From assembly GCA_036501345.1 (NCBI GenBank), contig DASYAN010000465.1, forward strand, positions 1 through 11,815: a DNA stretch of 11,815 nt. The letters are read 5' to 3'. The notes under the pieces were generated by a model, which was not told the DNA's origin, did not search any database, and saw only the letters and a program-made list of their open reading frames with translations. The position numbers were made by a program, and so were the translations under genes. This stretch comes from DASYAN01 sp036501345. Its GTDB lineage: Bacteria > Chloroflexota > Ktedonobacteria > Ktedonobacterales > Ktedonobacteraceae. Positions 7,094-11,815 of this stretch are shown one piece after another (position 1 is the stretch's first letter; the number at the start of each line of letters is the position of its first letter).

Positions 7094-7981
7094 CTAGAGG
7101 GCTTTGCGCAGTACAAAGCCCATTTGCTCAAGTCTGATAAAGTCAAACCACTCGTACAAGCGATGGGCGTGGTTATTGTCCTCCTGCGTATTGAGCATGA
7201 TGCGTGTAACCTGTACCTCTTGAAAAAAGCGAATGGCTTCAGCCATTAAACGAGTCCCTATGCCCTGATGGTTGACTGATGGGTGAACCGCGATACGTAC
7301 AAGGTAGCCAGATTCCTCATCCACTGTGTTGAACTGATAACCGACAACCTGCCCATTCAGTTCGGCTACTACAAAGTAGGGGTGGGTAGTAGCAATATCG
7401 TTAAAGGTGGTAGTATCATAGCGCCAGAGGTCCTCGAAGCATACCTTTTCGATAGCAAGTAGCGCTGGTATGTCGCTTGCTTGATCTGGCTGATTTGTAA
7501 TCTGAACGGGGCGAATCGTCATCTGCTGGTTGCCTAGCGAGGGAATAGAATAGTCAAGTTTGTCATAGGCGTAGAGGCGACGGTGGGGGAGAAATCCATA
7601 GTTCAGCAGAATAGGCTGTAACCAGTCATTTTCTATATCATTGCCAGAGTAGTGTAGATAATGCACACCACGTATCATCAAAGGGAAGGTTAGGTGTTCA
7701 AGGAGTGTAGTGAGGATAGAGATATAGTTGTCGCTCTCTGTCCAGCTGACACCAAAACCTCCAATCCATGCTGTGGCATCATGAGTATTCTGGGAGAGCA
7801 GGAAGCCATACATTGTTGTATCATGGAATATTCCCACAGCAGGATAGTGTTGAAGTAGCAATGGCAGCTCGGATAGTGTGAACCGCTGATAAGTGTATTC
7901 AGAGGTACGTAATAGTCGTTCAATCGCATGGACGTCACTTCTGTTTAGTAAGCGTACCTGCTGTTCATCGCTATCTGGCAT
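7094..7981 (-). CDS. GNAT family N-acetyltransferase, two-domain
   Basis: Transfers an acetyl group from acetyl-CoA to an unknown amine. Numbered from ATG 7981 (295 aa). Residues 10-150 form a divergent GNAT-like half; the C-terminal half (about 154-295) is the catalytic GNAT domain, with motif A RIAVHPSVNHQGIGTRL (229-245) and motif B around NNHAHRLYEWFDF (269-281). In the acetyl-CoA loop the usual Q/R is N237. Start is uncertain: ATG 7981 has GAGAG 5 bases upstream and leaves a short N-terminus before the fold; a GTG at 8047 would add 22 residues and overlap the end of the deacetylase gene by 32 bases, with no good ribosome site. Either way the gene is tightly linked behind the deacetylase and probably co-transcribed, perhaps translationally coupled. 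The HDAC-GNAT pair recalls acuC/acuA, but the substrate is not known. Confidence 0.88.
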   Translation of the reverse strand: MPDSDEQQVRLLNRSDVHAIERLLRTSEYTYQRFTLSELPLLLQHYPAVGIFHDTTMYGFLLSQNTHDATAWIGGFGVSWTESDNYISILTTLLEHLTFPLMIRGVHYLHYSGNDIENDWLQPILLNYGFLPHRRLYAYDKLDYSIPSLGNQQMTIRPVQITNQPDQASDIPALLAIEKVCFEDLWRYDTTTFNDIATTHPYFVVAELNGQVVGYQFNTVDEESGYLVRIAVHPSVNHQGIGTRLMAEAIRFFQEVQVTRIMLNTQEDNNHAHRLYEWFDFIRLEQMGFVLRKAL

Positions 7982-8015
7982 AAATTCTCTCGAACCTCTG
8001 CTTTCTGGCTGTGTC

Positions 8016-9209
8016 TCAGGAATTTTCACAACCACACTGTTGATCACTTGTATGTGTCTCTGCGGGTCCTTTGATCTCCTGCCGTAGCTTGGCTACATCT
8101 GGCTTGGGCGTGTGGCGCGTTCGATAGCCTGTCAGTTGGTGGATACGTCGCAACTCGGAGATCAGTGCATCGGTGTTGATTCTGTAGGGCAATTGTGGTG
8201 CTGGACCATAACTATCGACAGCAGCGTCGTCTCCCAGTAGTAGATTAATACATGTGGCGACGCAAGAGGCCGTGGCTTGCTGTTCATATCCCCCCTCCAG
8301 CACCAGTACCAGACGTCCCTCGCAGAGAGCGTTGGCGAGATTGATGATGATTTGGTTGAGTTTGGCAAAACCTGCCGTTGAGATAAGCATACCTGGAGGT
8401 AAGAGTCCAGTCTTTGCTTCTGTCTCTTTCCAATGCGCGTCGAAACCAGCTGAAACCAGTATCAATTGTGGCTTGAAACGATCGGCTGCTGGAACCATTA
8501 CTTGGCGGAAGATCGCTTCGTAGGTATCAAAACCTGCTCCTGCTGGTAAGGGAATATTGATAGTAGTCCCTAATGCTGGTCCCTCACCATGCTCGTCCCA
8601 TTGTCCTGTACCTGGATAGAATGGTGCCTGGTGGACTGAAAAGTAGAGTACGCGTGGATCATCATAGAACATTTCCTGCGTGCCATTTCCGTGATGCACA
8701 TCGTAATCGATAATCATCACACGCTCAAGGCCATGCTGATCCAGGGCATAGCGTGCGGCAACTGCGACATTGTTGAAGATACAGAAGCCCATTGAGGCCT
8801 CTGCAACCGCGTGATGCCCAGGGGGCCGTACCAGACAAAAGGCGTTCTGTATTTCACCTTTCAGGATCGCCTCGATGGCTGTAAGTGGTGCTCCTGCGGC
8901 CTTCAGAGCAGCTTCATATGATTTGGCCGAAACGTATGTATCGGTACCAAGAGCAAGTATTCCACCGTGTTCGGCAGCTCTTTGGCTGAGTTCTTCAACT
9001 TTCTGAATATACTCATGTTCGTGAACTGCTACCAGTTCGTCTATCGTCGCTGCACGTGGTGATAATTGCACCAGACCATCTCGTTGTTTCAGCCAGTGCA
9101 AACCTTCTAGGTATTTGAAGGCGAGTTCGACACGCTGTGGCCTTTCTGGGTGCTCTGGCGGTGTGAGATGCTCTAAGAATATTGGATCATAGATGAGAGC
9201 CGTAGCCAT
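8016..9209 (-). CDS. Histone deacetylase-like (AcuC/class II HDAC family) zinc deacylase
   Basis: 397 aa zinc hydrolase that removes acetyl or related groups from lysines, or from polyamines and other acetylated amines. Family motifs are all present: HPERPQR (20-26), RPPGHHA with the catalytic pair H132/H133, GFCIFNNVAVAA (141-152), zinc ligands D170 and H172 in DYDVHHGNGTQ, third zinc ligand D257 in SAGFDAH, and the transition-state tyrosine Y308 in LEGGY. It should therefore be active. The length matches bacterial class II-type enzymes; a tail from about 345 to 397 ends in a small Cys-rich patch. Start: ATG 9209 is 6 bases after AAGGA of AAGGAAG. The operon continues into the GNAT gene. An IS200/IS605-type remnant begins only about 25 bp upstream, so the native promoter may have been displaced. 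AcuC-type control of acetyl-CoA synthetase is one possible role. Confidence 0.94.
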   Translation of the reverse strand: MATALIYDPIFLEHLTPPEHPERPQRVELAFKYLEGLHWLKQRDGLVQLSPRAATIDELVAVHEHEYIQKVEELSQRAAEHGGILALGTDTYVSAKSYEAALKAAGAPLTAIEAILKGEIQNAFCLVRPPGHHAVAEASMGFCIFNNVAVAARYALDQHGLERVMIIDYDVHHGNGTQEMFYDDPRVLYFSVHQAPFYPGTGQWDEHGEGPALGTTINIPLPAGAGFDTYEAIFRQVMVPAADRFKPQLILVSAGFDAHWKETEAKTGLLPPGMLISTAGFAKLNQIIINLANALCEGRLVLVLEGGYEQQATASCVATCINLLLGDDAAVDSYGPAPQLPYRINTDALISELRRIHQLTGYRTRHTPKPDVAKLRQEIKGPAETHTSDQQCGCENS

Positions 9210-9240
9210 ACATCTTCCTTAAAATCTATTTGTGACATCT

Positions 9241-9260
9241 CCCCATGTCTAAAGACGGGG
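9241..9260. repeat. Subterminal stem-loop of the IS remnant (right end on the minus strand)
   Basis: Stem CCCC/GGGG, AT bulge, stem GTCT/AGAC, loop AA. No U-run follows on the minus strand, so it should not stop transcription toward the deacetylase gene efficiently. Confidence 0.6.
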
Positions 9261-9446
9261 GCTTCTCATCCTCACGAACGAGCTTTCCTGTTTCACTGGA
9301 CGTTGCGCACAAGTCATGGACTTGGGTGTCTTATACATCCTCCGCAGGCCTGAATTCCCCTGAGCCCCAGGGTACAAGTCTGCTGATTGGTCCCTGCAAG
9401 ACTTGGTTTTCGTCTCATTGGTACCTGTCAGCTTTACGACACTCAT
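9249..9446 (-). pseudogene. Probable tnpB 3'-terminal remnant
   Basis: One minus-strand frame gives about 65 residues, including DQSADLYPGAQGNSGL and ending VKQESSFVRMRSPRL just inside the right-end hairpin. A neighbouring frame at the very end reads VREDEKPPSLDMGRC, which resembles tails of IS605-type TnpB proteins, so a frameshift is likely. None of the RuvC catalytic region or zinc finger of TnpB is present, and the first ATG of the frame (9446) lies upstream of the expected transcription start. It therefore cannot encode a nuclease. The assignment rests on pattern memory and the hairpin context. Confidence 0.45.
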
Positions 9447-9475
9447 AGTATACCATTTTGCAATACGTATGTCAA
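9447..9475 (-). promoter_or_regulatory. Near-consensus outward promoter pointing at the deacetylase gene
   Basis: Minus strand: -35 TTGACA (9475-9470, perfect), 17-bp spacer, -10 TATACT (9452-9447, five of six). The start point would be near 9440. Downstream lie the tnpB tail, the hairpin 9260-9241 and then the deacetylase ATG at 9209. The -35 box overlaps the first of two 19-bp repeats. Confidence 0.65.
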
Positions 9476-9486
9476 TATGGTATACT
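9458..9486 (+). promoter_or_regulatory. Promoter for the small RHH-like gene
   Basis: -35 TTGCAA (9458-9463), 17-bp spacer, extended -10 TGG-TATACT (9478-9486). A second TGG-TATACT at 9502-9510 would start transcription at about the A of the ATG at 9517, giving a leaderless message. It interlocks with the minus-strand promoter, so both cannot be bound by polymerase at once. Confidence 0.55.
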
Positions 9487-9511
9487 TTTGGCATGTCAAT
9501 ATGGTATACTT
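9469..9511. repeat. Two 19-bp direct repeats (operator-like iterons)
   Basis: ATGTCAATATGGTATACTT occurs at 9469-9487 and again at 9493-9511, 24 bp apart (start to start). The core ATGGTATACT also occurs in inverted orientation at 9456-9447. All three copies overlap promoter elements of the divergent pair. This is the usual layout for autoregulation by a small DNA-binding protein, plausibly the one encoded directly downstream. Confidence 0.6.
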
Positions 9512-9516
9512 CCTGC

Positions 9517-9717
9517 ATGGAAAAGCAACCCAACAAACCTACAACGGTACGATTTACCCCACAAGACAAAGAGCTGATAGAACAGGTCAAAGAACTCTAC
9601 GGATGTCCGTCTGATGTGGCTGCAATCCGTCTTGCCTTGCGCCTGGTTACTCGGCAAGAGATTAGCCCCTGTGCCCCAGCCCCACAAAAGGAACGGCACT
9701 CTCATCCCCATAGCTAA
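9517..9717 (+). CDS. Small ribbon-helix-helix-like DNA-binding protein, 66 aa
   Basis: MEKQPNKPTTVRFTPQDKEL begins the protein: a short basic start, a likely beta-strand TTVRFTP (9-15), helix DKELIEQVKELYGCPS (17-32) and helix DVAAIRLALRLVTRQ (33-47), then a Pro/His-rich tail. This strand-helix-helix order fits MetJ/Arc-type repressors and antitoxins, which bind DNA as dimers through the paired strand. ATG 9517 has no ribosome site but stands where transcription from the second TATACT box would begin, so it may be leaderless; the same frame is open further upstream, through the promoter repeats, which is probably not translated. The stop codon lies in the loop of the end hairpin. No toxin gene is next to it, so a regulator of the element is more likely than half of a toxin-antitoxin pair. 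The family assignment is by pattern only. Confidence 0.6.
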   Translation: MEKQPNKPTTVRFTPQDKELIEQVKELYGCPSDVAAIRLALRLVTRQEISPCAPAPQKERHSHPHS

Positions 9718-9726
9718 AGCCAGGGG
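9706..9726. repeat. Second end stem-loop of the IS remnant
   Basis: Stem CCCC/GGGG, small internal loop ATA/CA, stem GCT/AGC, loop AA, followed on the plus strand by TTTT. It has the same architecture and orientation as 9241-9260 with different inner base pairs. It may also end transcription of the small RHH-like gene, whose stop codon is inside it. Confidence 0.55.
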
Positions 9727-9800
9727 TTTTCCCGTGCCCGAGGTGATAAGTGTTTCTCTCCCAAGTATACTCACTCACTAGGGACAAAATCTGTCACTGG

Positions 9801-9821
9801 GGGACCACTTTTTTTGCGGTC
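9801..9821. terminator. Short hairpin at the end of the 160-codon gene
   Basis: GGACC and GGTCC form a 5-bp stem plus one further C-G pair across an A-C mismatch, with a T-rich loop on the plus strand (A-rich on the minus strand). It directly follows the stop of the minus-strand gene at 9822. There is no U-run after the stem, so the terminator role is tentative. Confidence 0.3.
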
Positions 9822-10304
9822 CTAATACTCGTTGTAATCGCTCTTCTCTTCCCTCTCCGCGTCTTCCTCACTCTGGAGTATCTCCCATAACTCCTCTGGG
9901 AAACTATCAATATCCTCAAACCAGAGGTAGAAGTGCTCTTGGTGCTCCTCATCTACGAGGATGGATGTCCTTGGCCAGATTAGGTAACCTTCCTCATCAA
10001 GCTCATTGTAGGCTCGTGCAATACAGATTTCATTCTGATCAACACTCACTGTCTTGACTTTCTCCCCTATCATAATCTCGATAGCATCTTCTGTAAGAAA
10101 GACAGGAGAGACAATAGTAAAAGGGGTACATTCATCATATGGGGCATGGCCATGTCCCGAACGAATAGTAATTTCCAATCTCTTGTGGGTGAACCTCGCT
10201 TTCGTGTTTTGTCCAATTATAGGACAGTTTGAAAGACGTGGGAAGACCTTTCTCTGTGGCCCTCCCACTTGCATATTAGCCAGGAAAGACAACAGGGACA
10301 TCAT
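9822..10304 (-). CDS. Hypothetical acidic protein, up to 160 aa
   Basis: I do not recognise this protein. The first 60 or so residues are mixed and basic; the middle (about 60-120) reads like beta-strands, for example FTIVSPVFL and AIEIMIGEKVKTVSVD; the last 40 residues are very acidic (FEDIDSFPEELWEILQSEED onward, ending EEKSDYNEY). There is no signal peptide or membrane segment, so it is probably cytoplasmic. The start is uncertain: ATG 10304 is not preceded by a clear ribosome site, and its upstream region contains a 3-codon ATG frame ending right at the start; ATG 10274 is an alternative. It stands alone between the IS remnant and an inverted-repeat cluster. The shape resembles small immunity-type or accessory proteins, but that is only an impression. 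Confidence 0.6.
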   Translation of the reverse strand: MMSLLSFLANMQVGGPQRKVFPRLSNCPIIGQNTKARFTHKRLEITIRSGHGHAPYDECTPFTIVSPVFLTEDAIEIMIGEKVKTVSVDQNEICIARAYNELDEEGYLIWPRTSILVDEEHQEHFYLWFEDIDSFPEELWEILQSEEDAEREEKSDYNEY

Positions 10305-10329
10305 TTACATGCCCATAAATTGTTACCTT

Positions 10330-10415
10330 AGGCAAGCGTCAAAAGGGGGCGATTCTGCCTGACAGTGTTGACCCTGTACAAGCACAAAACTGTCAAGTTG
10401 GTTTGACGCTTGCCT
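10330..10415. repeat. 14-bp perfect inverted repeat with 58-bp interior
   Basis: AGGCAAGCGTCAAA (10330-10343) and its exact reverse complement (10402-10415). A second dyad lies inside, TGACAGT (10360-10366) with ACTGTCA (10389-10395). The flanks share only TTA, so a small mobile element is possible but not shown. It lies just upstream of the 160-codon gene and could be a regulatory site or a structured leader. Confidence 0.55.
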
Positions 10416-10590
10416 TATAATCAGGGTATCGCTCATCCCCTGTTTTATAATAGGTATAGTCTGGATGTGCTCTTTGAAGCTCATGGAGCCAAGAGCTGTT
10501 CTTATCGATAAACAATAGGTATCGCTCTTGGCAGATACCTATTGTTAGTGCCAAGTCAGGTACCTCCAAACTAGGAGGTACCTTGCGCAT
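10393..10590 (-). CDS. Doubtful small ORF downstream of sucD, 65 aa
   Basis: Begins 3 bases after the sucD stop codon and would encode MRKVPPSLEVPDLALTIGIC onward, then a segment rich in Tyr and Asp (YTYYKTGDERYPDY). It has no recognised domain and no ribosome site of its own, so it would depend on coupling to sucD. The frame runs straight through four inverted-repeat arms and ends inside the 14-bp repeat at 10402-10415, which suggests that the region is structural rather than coding. It could also be the tail of a decayed gene. I list it because it is open and sits in an operon-like position. Confidence 0.25.
   Translation of the reverse strand: MRKVPPSLEVPDLALTIGICQERYLLFIDKNSSWLHELQRAHPDYTYYKTGDERYPDYKASVKPT
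10488..10546. repeat. Two overlapping, mutually exclusive hairpins
   Basis: Stem A: GCCAAGAGC (10488-10496) with GCTCTTGGC (10524-10532). Stem B: AACAATAGGTATC (10511-10523) with GATACCTATTGTT (10534-10546), both perfect. The 3' arm of A is in the loop of B with only one linking base, so the two cannot form together. This is the geometry of a switch or of nested repeat insertions. Confidence 0.5.
10559..10582. terminator. Hairpin just past sucD
   Basis: GGTACCTCC (10559-10567) and GGAGGTACC (10574-10582) form a perfect 9-bp stem with a 6-base loop, 12 bases beyond the sucD stop codon. There is no U-run, so it may be an mRNA 3' end or a factor-dependent stop rather than a classic terminator. 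Confidence 0.45.
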
Positions 10591-10593
10591 GCA

Positions 10594-11460
10594 TTATACA
10601 ACTTTTTTGACGAGGTCGGGAATATCAAAAATGGTATCTGCCACAGGAACGCCAGCAGCCTGCAAAGCTGCAACCTTGCCCTGTGCTGTTCCTGTGTTAC
10701 CAGAGATGATTGCTCCTGCGTGTCCCATACGCTTTCCGGGAGGAGCTGTACGTCCTGAGATAAAGGCCACAACTGGCTTTTTCATGGTGGTTTTGATATA
10801 CTCTGCCGCTTCTTCTTCATCGCTGCCACCAATTTCACCACACATCACGACGGCTTTGGTTTGTGGATCGTTTTCGAAGAGTTTCAGATGATCAGTAAAG
10901 GTCGAACCAATAATGGGATCGCCACCTATGCCAATGCATGTGGATTGTCCAATGCCTGCCTGTGTGAGCAAAGCGATGACTTCGTATGTAAGCGTGCCGG
11001 AGCGCGAGATAAAGCCAACGGGGCCGGGAGTAAAGATCTGATAAGGGATAATACCGATCTTACCCTGTCCTGGTGTGCATAGTCCTGGGCAGTTTGGACC
11101 AATCAGACGTGCTCCTTTTTCGTGTACAACCAGTATGGCACGTGTCATCTCGATGACAGGAATGTTTTCGGTGATGCAAATGATCAACTCAATACCAGCA
11201 CTGGCTGCTTCTATAATAGCATCAGCTGCGCCAGGAGCTGGTACAAAGATACAGGTTGCGTTGGCATCCGTGGCTGCTTTGGCTTGGAAGACGGTATCAA
11301 AGACAGGAACGCCCTCTACCATTTGTCCACCTTTGCCCGGAGTGACGCCGCCAACGATATTTGTGCCAGCGGCCTGCATATTATGGGTATGGTATTGGCC
11401 CTCACGTCCTGTAATGCCTTGCACGATTACCCGCGTTGTCTTATCTAGTAAAATACTCAT
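10594..11460 (-). CDS. sucD: Succinyl-CoA synthetase (ligase) alpha subunit
   Basis: 288 aa. With SucC it interconverts succinyl-CoA plus NDP and phosphate with succinate, CoA and NTP in the citric acid cycle, in the cytoplasm. The N-terminal CoA-binding Rossmann domain begins with VIVQGITGREGQYHT (11-25) and VGGVTPGKGG (36-45). GPNCPG (121-126) and the conserved E209 in CGEIGG follow. The phosphorylated histidine is H247 in GKRMGHAGAIISGNTGTAQG (242-261). The length is normal and nothing is missing. ATG 11460 lies 6 bases after the sucC stop codon, so the two genes are one operon and are probably translationally coupled, with the ribosome site in the sucC tail. A hairpin follows the stop codon. 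Confidence 0.97.
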   Translation of the reverse strand: MSILLDKTTRVIVQGITGREGQYHTHNMQAAGTNIVGGVTPGKGGQMVEGVPVFDTVFQAKAATDANATCIFVPAPGAADAIIEAASAGIELIICITENIPVIEMTRAILVVHEKGARLIGPNCPGLCTPGQGKIGIIPYQIFTPGPVGFISRSGTLTYEVIALLTQAGIGQSTCIGIGGDPIIGSTFTDHLKLFENDPQTKAVVMCGEIGGSDEEEAAEYIKTTMKKPVVAFISGRTAPPGKRMGHAGAIISGNTGTAQGKVAALQAAGVPVADTIFDIPDLVKKVV

Positions 11461-11466
11461 CGCTTC

Positions 11467-11815
11467 TTATTGTCCTTTTTCCCTTTGAGTTATGGCGGCA
11501 ACGACCTTTTCGGCACCATCGCGCATATCTGTGGCCCATGCGAGCCCGGCATCTTTGAGGAGAGCTCTTCCCTCTTCTGCACCAGTACCAGAGAGGCGAA
11601 CGATGATAGGCATGCCTTTGGGTAGTTCCTGCTGGGCCAAGATGACACCCTTTGCAACTTCTTCACCGCGAGTAATACCGCCAAAGATGTTGACCAGGAT
11701 TCCTTTGACCTGGGGATCGTGTGCTACAAATGTGAGTGACTTGTGCATGACCTCTGCTTTGGCTCCTCCACCGATATCCAGGAAGTTTGCGGGTTTGCCG
11801 CCTGAACGTGCAACC
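11467..11815 (-). CDS. sucC: Succinyl-CoA synthetase (ligase) beta subunit, C-terminal part
   Basis: The last 116 codons or so are visible; the N-terminal ATP-grasp region lies beyond the window edge. The visible part is the CoA-ligase-type domain that contacts SucD. It begins GGKPANFLDIGGGA, the usual signature of the beta subunit, and continues with ILVNIFGGITRGEEVAKG and PIIVRLSGTGAEEGRALL, ending in AAITQREKGQ. The nucleotide specificity (ADP or GDP) cannot be judged without the N-terminal domain. It is directly upstream of sucD on the same strand with a 6-base gap, the common sucCD order. The promoter is outside the window. Confidence 0.96.
   Translation of the reverse strand, partial: VARSGGKPANFLDIGGGAKAEVMHKSLTFVAHDPQVKGILVNIFGGITRGEEVAKGVILAQQELPKGMPIIVRLSGTGAEEGRALLKDAGLAWATDMRDGAEKVVAAITQREKGQ

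Larger units (their letters stand above)
9231..9740. mobile_element. IS200/IS605-type remnant or compact derivative
   Basis: Both ends carry a similar stem-loop in the same orientation, as expected for IS200/IS605 ends and unlike inverted-repeat transposons: CCCC-AT-GTCT-AA-AGAC-GGGG (9241-9260) and CCCC-ATA-GCT-AA-AGC-CA-GGGG (9706-9726). The minus strand from 9446 to 9241 reads like the 3' end of tnpB running into its right-end hairpin (GAAGCCCCCGTC then TTTAGACATGGGG), but most of tnpB is absent. Between them are two overlapping divergent promoters and a small plus-strand gene for a ribbon-helix-helix-like protein. The exact outer limits are not determined. It may be a decayed insertion or a compact non-autonomous unit. 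Confidence 0.6.

Noticed and set aside
7690..7938. 82-codon minus-strand frame inside the GNAT gene
   Set aside because: It overlaps the GNAT frame on the same strand, and the GNAT reading has recognisable motifs.
9403..9516. N-terminal extension of the RHH-like protein
   Set aside because: The frame is open, but it would translate the promoter and operator repeats and give a repetitive peptide. ATG 9517 fits the start of the fold and the expected transcription start.
9231..9740. Toxin-antitoxin pair around the RHH-like gene
   Set aside because: No second gene of toxin type lies next to it; the downstream space is the element end and a non-coding gap.
10488..10546. H-type pseudoknot
   Set aside because: The arms have pseudoknot order, but only one base would have to cross a 9-bp stem, so the two stems cannot coexist. 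I treat them as alternatives.

Overview
The window looks like chromosomal DNA of a Ktedonobacteria-type Chloroflexota bacterium. This is inferred from the kinase N-terminus, the mix of GAF/PAS/cyclase signalling proteins, the many small accessory genes and the transposon remnants. No rRNA, tRNA or CRISPR array was seen.

Layout. 1-1072 (-): Ser/Thr protein kinase, cut at its C-terminal side by the window edge. 1073-1498: AT-rich spacer holding a 121-bp MITE-like element with imperfect terminal inverted repeats and a perfect 9-bp target duplication. 1499-2629 (-): intramembrane site-2 metalloprotease with two CBS domains. 2630-3053: divergent control region with a good promoter on each strand. 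3054-4400 (+): NYN-family protein whose nuclease fold is split by a long Ser/Thr-rich insert. 4479-4525: perfect 22-bp hairpin between convergent genes. 4561-4884 (-): unknown small protein. 5139-7082 (+): GAF-PAS-class III nucleotide cyclase with an altered substrate-specificity pair. 7094-7981 (-) and 8016-9209 (-): GNAT acetyltransferase and class II-type HDAC-like deacetylase, probably one operon. About 9231-9740: compact IS200/IS605-type remnant with same-orientation end hairpins, a probable tnpB 3' tail, interlocked divergent promoters and a small ribbon-helix-helix-like gene. 9822-10304 (-): unknown acidic protein. 10330-10582: dense cluster of inverted repeats. 10594-11460 (-) and 11467-11815 (-): sucD and the 3' part of sucC, the two succinyl-CoA synthetase subunits.

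How the genes may work together. The kinase, site-2 protease and cyclase are signalling genes but are not one operon. The deacetylase/acetyltransferase pair recalls the acuC/acuA control of acyl-CoA metabolism; sucCD lies on the same strand about 1.4 kb away, but with other genes and the IS remnant between. The most unusual spot is the IS remnant. A near-consensus promoter inside it points at the deacetylase gene about 240 bp away, and a possible autoregulator is divergently transcribed, so the operon may now be under transposon-derived control.
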